Positions 54,410 through 64,000 of a stretch of 64,000 nucleotides of DNA are shown one piece after another (position 1 is the stretch's first letter; every line of letters begins with the position of its first letter). The notes beneath the pieces are model-generated. The model had not been told where the DNA came from. It saw only the letters and a list, made by a program, of their open reading frames with translations, and made no database searches. Source of the stretch: Merluccius polli (Eukaryota > Chordata > Actinopteri > Gadiformes > Merlucciidae); NCBI GenBank assembly GCA_030340625.1, contig JAOPHQ010004615.1:1-64000 (forward strand), read 5' to 3'. The translations under genes and the position numbers were made by a program.

Positions 54410-54487
<78 letters not shown>
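54410..54487 (+). repeat. AT dinucleotide array
   Basis: About 39 AT units in the igsf9b to arhgap32 gap, 230 bases after the candidate non-coding exon. Confidence 0.97.
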
Positions 54488-54489
<2 letters not shown>

Positions 54490-55543
54490 TCTGCGGATGT
54501 TGTGATGGACGCCCGCTGCTGTCTACCTGTACGTGTCGACCAATGGTCTCTCAATGGTCCTGATGTCACATTAGCGACATGCTTCACTGATACACTGACC
54601 ATAGCAGCATGACATGCAATGCATGTTGGCTTACGTTGGAGTCAGTGGTGTAGTTTTTCAGCCCTGTCTGTCCGTCCGTCTGTCTGTCTACAGACACCTA
54701 GTCTGTCTGTCTGTCCGTCTCCTAGGCTACATCACTTGTGATGCTGTCAGATCTCAAGCTATGGGACAGGGATTTGAGCTGTGCTGCCATCTCGGTGTGA
54801 GATGAAATGAAGTTGATCACACTCCCACATTTCAAGAAGATTACATAATCCAATGCCCCCCCCCCCCCCCACTCATTTCAGATCCTATTTACCACACACA
54901 GACACAGACACAGACACACACAGACACAGACAGACGCACATGCACACACATAACGACCAGTAAGATGAAAGCGAGTTAGGCAGTGAAATATTAATCAGCC
55001 ATAATATAGGCTTAAGCAGGTCAGGACCATGTGTGCAGTAGGATGGGGGGGGGGGGATTTAATGATGGGGCTCAAACTGAACCGCTGAATGGTTTCTCCC
55101 ATGGCTTCCTCTGTTTCTTGCTACCTCATCCTCAGTGTTAAGGAGCGCATCCAGTCACGATGGACTGGAGAGGTTACCATGGCAACCGTAGCCTGTCTCT
55201 CTCTGCCTCTCTCGCTCGCTGGCTTGTTCAGTGTCTCTCTCGCCCTCTCTCTCTATCTATCTCTGTCTTTGTCTGTCTGTCTCTCTCTCTCTCTCTTGGT
55301 CTCTCTCGGTCTCTCTCTCATTTTCTCTTTTTTTCTCTTTTTTTTTTTCTCTCTCTCACTCGCGGTCAGTCTCCCTCTCTCAATCTCTCCAATTCTCTGC
55401 TGCATTCCTGGGTGAACCTTGAATGTAAAACCTTATGACAGAACAAAAACTTTGTGCACCCCCCCATGACCGACCTACGTACCAACACCGACGTGTTGGC
55501 GGAAAACATCACCGCAACAACACTTGTGCTGCTTCACACTTCC

Positions 55544-55579
<36 letters not shown>

Positions 55580-58500
55580 GCTATATAGGACAGAAGGAGA
55601 CCTGCGTTACCACAGTGCCATGCAGGAAGTAGAGATATTTGAAGCATCGGCTGCATCCCCCTCCACCCACCTTACTCCTGGCCATACTTTCTAGGTTTCA
55701 CTTGAAATACTTTCTCTCGTATGTGACATATAAAGCGCGAATCGTCTCTAACCCAAGAGAGGATATTATGATGTGTACTGACCTAGACCAATATGCAGGC
55801 ATCTGTTCACGTCAAGCCATAATTGCTGATGTACAGTAGATTTAATAAAACAGCAGAATTTCAAAGGCACTGCCCTTTTTTTTAAGCATGTAGGTCATTG
55901 GATGCATGCCGTCTCATTCTTCAACAACAACAACACGTTTTCTCAGGTCTCCCTTCATGGGCCGTGTTATACAGACATTCATTTTAGCTGTATGCCAAAA
56001 AAAAACCCCAGATTTTGTGCAGCATAATACTCTTCTGGGCCACCGCACCGTGCCGTAGGCTGTCAGCGACACGCTGGCCAACATGGTAGCGTTGGTGGCA
56101 GTGAGTATTCAGCCACAGCGGCCTATCGTAACATCTTCAATCTCTTACAGCCTCTTTCTGCTGTGTCGCACTCAAGCAGCGAGGCAGGAAAGAGTAGTGG
56201 GTGGACTGTTTTTTTTTTACATGTGTCTCATGGGTTCATGGGCTAGGCCTGGCTCTCATCCTTCCTCAACAAACAAAAAAAGATTTCCCATGAATTTATT
56301 TTACTGCCTTAAACCCTTTATTTTCTTTTGCAATAAAAAAAATTAAAAAAAATATTATGTTATGCAATTGCCTATTTAAATTTCATGTGTGCCGGATTGA
56401 AGCATCAGGGCAATTGAATTTGAGTTGTTGACAGTGAAACATTTGACATAATTGACTCGTTTCTATGGCTTCACCCCCACACCTCCCCCTTTTTGATGAC
56501 TCAACAACAGGGTCTATTTTAAGATATGTCCGAACAAATCCCCTTGGCAACTATTGTGGCTTAATGCAACTCATTACTTCATGTGAATCGGTGCTCTCTC
56601 CAGTGTCTCTCCTCCCAGAGCTGTCCAGATGCAAGCAGAGCTCTTAAGTGTTTGACGAGACGGGTGTCACTGGCAGCAGGCGATGGGGACGGCCTTGCAG
56701 TGTGAACTATGAGGCCTATATGTTTTAAAATATAATCTCCTTCCTTGGGCTCATGGCAGACATTCATACAGTAGTGGAGTAAAGTGCAACAATTCACAGC
56801 AAACCCGCAAAATCGCCCACAGTTCTCCACTGTATTTGCATACCCTATATTTCTTTCTCTACACTTGAGGGGGTGGGGGTGCTGGGAGTGGGTGAGCACA
56901 ATTGAATAACCGTTAGGTTTGTCTTGTAATTGTATGGTACAAGCTTGATAACCCCAACGCTTGCTACGTTTTGGGCTTTACTTTACTTTGTCTTGGGATG
57001 TTTTGCGTAGGCGTTAGGATGTGCTGGGAGGCAATGATTACATTTATCATTTAGGCTTAATAGAAAATTACCGGTTGTAAAGGTGTAATCCTAATGCAGT
57101 CTACATAGTGCCGGGACTCTCGTCTTTTCTGAAAATGGCTTAGGGATGTTCAGCACAAAGACGCATGTTCATAGTGACTCCAAGTAGCATATTTTGGTGA
57201 AGCATTTCTCCAATAGATTTGTCATGTAATGTGTCACCCATTCAAGCTGCAGTGTGTCTTCCTGAGAGGGCAGAGATAACATTGTGCATAGAGCTGGGTC
57301 TGGTTTAGCCTGTGTAAGTATGTTTGCCTGTTGCGTTCTGCTGAGTCAGGGGGTCTGGTGGTAGTGTCAGTCAGCATCCCCGCGGTGGGCTGGGGCCAAC
57401 TGTGCTGTTGGGAAGGGCTGCTCTGGGCCTGGTTTGGCAACGATTAGCCGATGAATCGATTAGTCCATCGACAGAGACTTAAACAAATCTAATTTGTATA
57501 ATTGGTTTTAGGTCATTTTAGGTCATTTATTGAGTAAAAATACCAAACATTTGCAGCTTGATGCTTCTGAAATTCAAATGTGTGGGTTCATGGATCATTA
57601 TAAAATCAATGCTTGAGTTTTTCTTGGCTGCTTGTCAGATAAAGAAGGCAAATTTAAGACATCACTTTGGACTCTGGTAACTTGTGATGGAATTTGTTTT
57701 TATTTATGACATTGATTAATAAAAAAAATATAATTAGTTTGATCGACTATGAAAATAATCATTAGTTGCATCCCTTAATACAGCTCAAATCAAATATTTA
57801 CCCTAGCTGGGGTGCACTGTTCATTTGATCAATTACAACCAAACATACGGTATTGATATTGGAGAATATCGAAGGTGCATGATACAAAACCAAAAACAGT
57901 GCTTATGGAAAACATTAGATGCCTTTTTTGAAAGGACTAATTCCCTAACTAATGGTCTCTGTACTCTTGAGTATTACTAATGGATCAAGAGTTGGGGTGT
58001 CCCTAATTGTGACAGAGGACCATGTGAAATAAGAGATTGCACTACCCGCTATCCGTCTACTGGCATCCTTGGCCGTTCGAGAGTTTGAAGGTTCATCCAA
58101 GTGTGACGCTGTTTGTTTGCTCTTGTATATCCCGGCGGGCTTCATCGTTATCAAGGTTCATCCCAGTGTGGTTGTTGTGAGTGTTTTGACTAGGTAAGGG
58201 GAAATTGCGCCAGCCCGTTCACAGGGGTCTGGTTTCACACTTATCAGGACATTCTTACCGTTTGGTTACACTACAGTAGGCGAGATGGAGAGATAATCCA
58301 CTCAGATCCACTTACACGCGTGTGTGTCGTAGAGAGACAGAGAATCACACGGGCCACCACTATCAGCATTCAGACTCTGAAGTTCACAAAGCATGTACAA
58401 GCATGCGTTCCTTGTATATATAATGTCATGTGTAAGTCGGCAGTGGAATATCTCCTCTCCATCTCTGCCTTGAGATGAACTTGATTTGGCTCGGGAGCTT

Positions 58501-58784
58501 TAGAAATTTCAAAGAAATTTCGGGGGGGGGGGAAGCATCTGCATCGTATGCATTTTCACCGAAGCGCCTTGGGAGCGCTGAAGTATGATGTCATCGGGCA
58601 TTACACAGTCTGGTGGCGGGACGTGCAGCCTTGAGAGGAGTCTCGCTTTAGCCTCGCTGGGTTAGCGTCTGAAGCCCTCATTTCACACTCCTCTTCTCAT
58701 ACGTCCTTCTCTCCATTTCTAACCACCCATCTCTCCCTCCCTCCCTCCCTCCCTCCTGCTCTGTCTCTACCTCTCTCCCTCTCG

Positions 58785-58817
<33 letters not shown>

Positions 58818-58846
58818 CACCCTCCCACTCCTTTCCTCCTCCTCAG

Positions 58847-58960
58847 CGGACTGTTGCGGTAAGGCAACATCATGGAGGCTGGATGCGTGGTTGCCGCGGT
58901 GATTGAGAATGCTGCCTCAGGACCCCAGGGAGAACCAGGAAGTGGTGACGTCCTTGAAGG
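58847..58960 (+). CDS. arhgap32: arhgap32 first coding exon
   Basis: The acceptor CCTCAG at 58,841-58,846 follows a CT-rich tract, so a non-coding exon must lie upstream. After a 25-base leader with an in-frame TAA, ATG at 58,872 opens MEAGCVVAAVIENAASGPQG and ends GDVLEG. The donor is GTGAGT, phase 2. The sequence itself is not strongly conserved; assignment rests on exact phase continuity with the next three exons, whose products are clearly ARHGAP32-like. The start fits because of the in-frame stop just upstream. Confidence 0.65.
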
Positions 58961-60173
58961 GTGAGTCGCTCGCATGTACTGTTCATACGTGTGCAACGGA
59001 GGCGTGTGGGTTTGTGTGGGCATGTGCGTGCGTGCGTGCGTGCCTGTGTGTGTTCCCACGCTCACGTGTTTCCACACATGTGGAGGCTAAGGCTTTGGTG
59101 GTGTACAAGTATGTGGATGTGTAGGTGGAATGAGAGGATGGGAAAAAAATAAATCGGTCGAGTTCTCTATGCGGTGGAAGGGCGAGAATGGTATATTTAT
59201 ATGAAGGTGACTTCACATTCACACCGTCGGTGAATGCAGACCCTACAGATTGTGTGTGTCGGATGGAGATGCCCTCGTTTCCTCATCTCTCCATAGGCCT
59301 GGCGGGATGAGTTGATGTATACATCCGCCCGCCACAGGAGATCAGGCTTGCTCTTCTGTGTCAACACGTCTATAAAGTGTTTTTATCGTTTTTATCTCAC
59401 ACATTTGGTCTATATGTTAGTCTATTTGTTCAATGTGCATCCCTTCGTTGGCCTTCATCTGAATTTTCTTCATTGTTATTAAATGTTATTTATTTTATAC
59501 TTGTCCTATTTATTCAGCCCTGTTTTTTTTTAATGTGAAGCACTTGTTCTGATCTGCTGGTGTTGAAAGGTGCTAAATAAACATGTATTAAAGGCATCAT
59601 TATTGTCATAACGTCGTCATTATTGTTTAGTTATAAGGGCAGGACACTGTGTGACTCCACAGTGAACACTGCCTCTCTTACTTAATAAAACCTGTGCTGA
59701 TTGGACGGGGCCTCCACTCCCCAACGAACCCACTGACTCACTGGGAAGTTTTCTGAAACACTCCCTTGTGGCTGGAGAGGCTGAATAGGAAGGATTTGGT
59801 TACCCATGAGCACACAAAGGCCACTCACTCCAGTGCCAGTTAATATGGGATAATGCTATGTTAATAAAAGACGGCGATCTTCCTTTGACGGTGAGGAAAC
59901 AGTTGTATTCTGTAAGCTGTCTTAGTAGATTATTGTTTCAATGCGTTTGTTTGTTTTTGCTTTGTTTACATTTTGTTGGTATTTTGGATCCACCTGCCGT
60001 GTTTTCATTGCTGCCCATGTCTTATTTAAACACACACACGGTAACAACCTGTAAATGCCCCTCTCTCGCTTCCGCCCTCTGGTGTATCTCGGCAAAATGA
60101 CACGTCTCTAGAAAAGCTCAATGGTTAACGTTAACGCCTTCTCATTCCCTTTCTTATCCTGTCTATCTCTCAG
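58961..60173 (+). other. arhgap32: arhgap32 intron 1 of those visible
   Basis: No exon recognised. GTGCGTGC repeats (59,020-59,060); 59,520-59,592 (GTGAAGCACTTGTTCTG, TTGAAAGGTGCTAAATAAAC) is a common fish retroposon tail. Confidence 0.6.
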
Positions 60174-60264
60174 ACCTTGTGCGGATGGCGCCAAAGACGA
60201 CGCCTTACCAGCAGCTATAAGCCCCAACCCAGAGAAGCACCACCAAGAGCTGTCCACTGCCAGG
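60174..60264 (+). CDS. arhgap32: arhgap32 second coding exon
   Basis: A 91-base exon, phase 2 in and phase 0 out, encoding PCADGAKDDALPAAISPNPE then KHHQELSTAR. Acceptor CTCTCAG, donor GTATAC. It is a variable N-terminal segment without recognisable domain, probably disordered. Frame continuity on both sides and good splice sites support it. Confidence 0.7.
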
Positions 60265-60484
60265 GTATACAGAGGCAAATGTGACCACACTTTGACCCAC
60301 TATTGGTTCATATACCAGACCTTGCGGTTTGCTATATTCAGGTGTTCAATGTCCATTGCTAGCTTGGTAGCATTTTCCCGTAATAAATGTATAATGAGAA
60401 ATGGCTACTGTATGCTATCAGCAAATCGACCGGTTATCGATTGCTAGTCGTTGATGTTTACTGCTTTTGTATTTTTTTTGTCAG

Positions 60485-60576
60485 ATGGGGAGCGACGAGG
60501 TCACAGAGCGCCCGGTGGAGCCTCTGCTGCGCTCTTGCGTGAGCACGGCCAGCATGAAGGTCAAACACATGAAGAA
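60485..60576 (+). CDS. arhgap32: arhgap32 third coding exon
   Basis: Acceptor TTGTCAG, donor GTAGGT; phase 0 in, phase 2 out. It encodes MGSDEVTERPVEPLLRS then CVSTASMKVKHMKK. The C-terminal STASMKVKH(M/V)KK block is a hallmark of the N-terminus of ARHGAP32 (RICS, p250GAP), just ahead of the PX-like region. An internal ATG directly at the acceptor could serve an alternative transcript. Confidence 0.88.
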
Positions 60577-61268
<692 letters not shown>

Positions 61269-61353
61269 GCTCACCTTCACCAGAGGTCACTTCCCCCGGC
61301 TGGCAGAGTGCGCCCACTTCCACTACGAGAACGTTGACTTTGGCACCGTCCAG
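61269..61353 (+). CDS. arhgap32: arhgap32 fourth coding exon, start of the PX region
   Basis: An 85-base exon encoding LTFTRGHFPRLAECAHFHYE then NVDFGTVQ. It closely matches the GHFPKMAECAHFHYENVEFG block of vertebrate ARHGAP32, a GTPase-activating protein for RhoA, Rac1 and Cdc42 found at postsynaptic densities. Acceptor CCTCAG, donor GTGAGG; phase 2 in, phase 0 out. The next exon (rest of the PX domain, then SH3 and RhoGAP domains) was searched for to 64,000 and not found, so the gene continues past the window. Confidence 0.92.
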
Positions 61354-62514
61354 GTGAGGCAGACGAACAGCTGTAGGATGTATTTGTCTGGAATAACCGT
61401 GTTAAGTAGGATGCATTTTCGGCGAGAGTCTACTGTCCCCTTTTTAGTGACATACCATAGTAATAACAAACTTTAAATCATGAGTCACACATTGCGGGGA
61501 GTGTGTGGTTCTTCCAATTACATAAACCCAACATTAACTTTGAGCCAACCGTGTGAAAGAATCGGCCGGCCAATGTGCTGTCACTTCATCCGCAAAGTCA
61601 GATCGCTGAACGGTAACACTGAAATATTCAAGGGGACAAATTAGCTCCCTTTGAACATTGGTGGGGACGCGGTCCCCCCTGGGAAACGGATAGTAGCGTC
61701 ACGTGGTGAGAGCGCATCTTCCTTCTTTCCTGCCTCTCACTTCTGACTGGTATTGCCATTAACTACTGTTAACATTATGTACATATGTCAGTCTAACTGA
61801 AAAAACATATTGGCATAACACATACGCATTTCCTAAACACTGGAAAAGGTTTTATTTTTTACAATGATCTCATTCATTTTGAAGGCAGCATCATGGTGGT
61901 CCGTAGACTTGTGTGAATGTTACACCGGATGCGCCTGTGATCCATTCTATGCGTTGGATTAAACATGATATCAACTAGTGATAACGGACCAGCGAACTGT
62001 GACAGAGCAGTTTGCCAGATGGTGTAGTACTAGCTAGGTAGTGCCACCTTTATGTCCGTTGGGATGTGTAGAGTAGAAATGCGTTTGTAAATGCTTATGT
62101 AGCATTTGTCACTACAGCAGTAATGAGAGCCAGACCTGGTTACTCGGTCATTTGTGAAAGTGGCTGTTAGCCGCCTGGTTAGCCAATCCTCTTGGTACAA
62201 TGCCGCTTTCCCGGCAGCAGAGGGCAGCAGTGGACTGTTGCCTTCCCCCCCTACGCACCGAGCGCAGCATACGTGTATTATGTTACACTCATCCTGCTAG
62301 GGAGTGCTACACTGCGGTAGCGCACTCTCACACCACGTCGTAGACTCTGGGCGGGATTGAAGCGGTTAAGCCGTTTGCAGTGACCTTGAAAAGCTTAGCA
62401 GCAAGAAGATAAAAGACAGACAGGCTGAACCAGGAGAGAAATATCTCCCCGGGGAATCCGCGTTCGCCCGGCTTTGCTTTCATGCTTGATGCACTATGCA
62501 AACTGTACGTGTTT

Positions 62515-62709
62515 ACACACATGCACACTGTGCGTGTATATACACGTGGACACTGTATGTGTATATTCACATGGACACTGTACGTGTATATACACATGGA
62601 CACTGTATGTGTATATTCACATGGACACTGTATGTATATACACATGGACACTGTGTGTATATACCCATGCACACTGTGTGTGTATACACAATTGCACTGT
62701 CATGAACAC

Positions 62710-62764
<55 letters not shown>

Positions 62765-62880
62765 ATACTGCACATGTATATAGATATGCACACTGTGTGT
62801 AGATACACATTATCTACTGTCATGCAGACTTTGTGTGTATATGTACACATGAACACTGTGTGTATGTGTATATACACCTG
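62515..62880 (+). repeat. 25-bp minisatellite with internal TA array
   Basis: Unit near ATGGACACTGTATGTGTATA then TTCAC, repeated at exact 25-base steps from about 62,521 to 62,650, then decaying, interrupted by TA repeats (62,717-62,754). Shadow ORFs such as HGHCMCIFTWTLYVYIHMD come from it. Confidence 0.9.
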
Positions 62881-63563
62881 CACGCAGGCACACCAACGCA
62901 TATTCATATTCAAAGAAACATTTGACGTCAGCCTTTTTGGAAAATGAATAATCATGTTGTTATTATGAATATTAACACTTATCAATGCCTTATGAGTGTT
63001 CATGGCTTCTCACCATGTGACAATGACCATGTGTGAAGTGGAGAGAAAGGCGAGAACGCGGCTCTGTCCCAGTGGTGAATACGTCCCTGTGTGTTCATAT
63101 ATATTTCTCCCTATTCATAGACTATGGAGGACGGGGAGGGTGGGGGGACAAGCAGATCAGGTCTCTCCACTATACCCTGCAGAAGGACAAGCCCCCAGCA
63201 TCTCTTAAAGCACACCTACATTCACACACACACACACACACAGCAGATTCCCCTCCGGATTAGCCGCAATGTTGTGAAGTAGAGTATTTATTTTTGGAAA
63301 TGACCAGAAAAAGGTGTCCCCTTTGTGTATCTTTCCCTACGAGGACCCCGGCATGCACAGCGTTTCATGTGCACACTCGTCTGTGTGTCTATGCCAGCAC
63401 TCCTCCTCTGCCTCCTCCCTGGCTAACTCTATGTCACCAGAGACTAGGAACAGGAGAGAGGAAAAGGGCAGAAGAGGAGGGGGGGGTAGGAGGGAGAAAA
63501 AAGGGTAATGTTGAGTGAGGGAGGTGGGGAGAGTCTGTTACAAGCGACAATGGGAGGAGAATA

Positions 63564-63872
63564 GGGCTTGTACATCGCAACGTCACATCGCAATCACCGC
63601 CTCCATTTTGGAAGCCTAGGAGCATTGTAATGTTATCATGGTGGTAATCATGGTTTTTTGGCCATTGTTTTGTAATTAATCTGGAAATTATTTGTCATTA
63701 TGGGGAGACATTGTTGTGTTTGAAACTGCCACAGCGTTTCTCATGGGAGACCTGGCAAAACAACCTTTTCATTAGCCTAGGTTACGGTATATTTACGTTG
63801 ATTGAAGATTTGACAGTCCCTTTCAATATGGCTTACAATAAAATCCCATGATGCATTCGGATGTACAAGCCC
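63564..63872. mobile_element. 309-bp MITE with TA target duplication (mariner-like)
   Basis: The left end GGGCTTGTACATCGC and right end GATGTACAAGCCC-type form a 13-bp perfect terminal inverted repeat (GGGCTTGTACATC), flanked on both sides by TA. Internal sequence has no ORF. TA duplication suggests Tc1/mariner-type mobilisation. Confidence 0.7.
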
Positions 63873-64000
63873 TATACCATCATCATCATACCGACATATT
63901 ATTTTCTGCTCTGGGTAGGAGGCGGGCGCACAGGAGGTCTCTGGTGCACGCTGAGCGAGGGTGGGGGAGGGGGTTACGTAAGGGGGAGGTAGGGGGTGGG

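Larger units (their letters stand above)
52886..58846. other. Intergenic region igsf9b to arhgap32
   Basis: Beyond the CpG-rich stretch it holds an AT array (54,410-54,487), CTGT/CCGT repeats (54,663-54,720), poly-C (54,858), CAGACA repeats (54,895-54,945), a CT-rich tract (55,195-55,390), a TG array (55,543-55,578) and CTCCCTC/CT repeats before the exon (58,730-58,816). 55,600-58,680 is mainly plain AT-rich DNA with no gene that I can support. Confidence 0.6.
61354..64000 (+). other. arhgap32: arhgap32 intron, open at the window end
   Basis: Contains a 25-bp repeat (62,515-62,880) with a TA array, a MITE (63,564-63,872) and short CA and G-rich runs. No further PX, SH3 or RhoGAP coding sequence was seen. 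Confidence 0.65.

Noticed and set aside
63096..63210. Next arhgap32 exon after CATAG at 63,119
   Set aside because: The translated sequence does not resemble the PX region expected next, and no good donor follows.

Overview
This window looks like genomic DNA from a ray-finned (teleost) fish. The genes are vertebrate and split into short exons with GT-AG introns. The introns are packed with CA, GA, AT and tetranucleotide microsatellites, long poly-C and poly-G runs, tRNA-derived SINEs, small inverted-repeat DNA transposons and decayed L2-like LINE fragments, a mix typical of fish. I see no prokaryotic genes, rRNA, CRISPR array or virus. The species cannot be named from the sequence.

Region 1 (1-52,890) is one plus-strand gene, igsf9b (protein turtle homolog B, a neuronal immunoglobulin-superfamily cell adhesion molecule). 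Twenty coding exons can be joined with consistent splice phase from 6,574 to the stop at 47,855. They give 1,446 residues: five Ig domains, two fibronectin III domains, one transmembrane helix (residues about 711-736) and a long Pro/Ser-rich cytoplasmic tail. The exon with the start codon and signal peptide was not found and probably lies upstream. A 3' UTR of about 5 kb follows, ending at an AATAAA signal near 52,858. The 44,396-47,391 intron carries signs of an alternative, earlier transcript end.

Region 2 (about 53,300-54,180) is a CpG-rich stretch with a TATA box, a candidate non-coding exon donor and a minus-strand ORF starting with a hydrophobic leader. It is a candidate promoter, perhaps for the next gene.

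Region 3 (58,847-64,000) is the 5' part of arhgap32 (Rho GTPase-activating protein 32, RICS/p250GAP) on the plus strand. Four exons, 58,847-61,353, encode the N-terminus up to the start of the PX region; the rest lies beyond the window.

Both genes encode neuronal proteins: IGSF9B at the synapse surface and ARHGAP32 as a postsynaptic Rho-family GAP. Their adjacency is head-to-tail linkage and no functional link is shown by the sequence. I found no clearly new biological system. The most unusual structures are tandem arrays: a 48-bp minisatellite with a three-unit higher-order pattern, a 38/50-bp array of branch-point-like and AG motifs just before an exon, and G-rich arrays starting right after the donors of both fibronectin domains.
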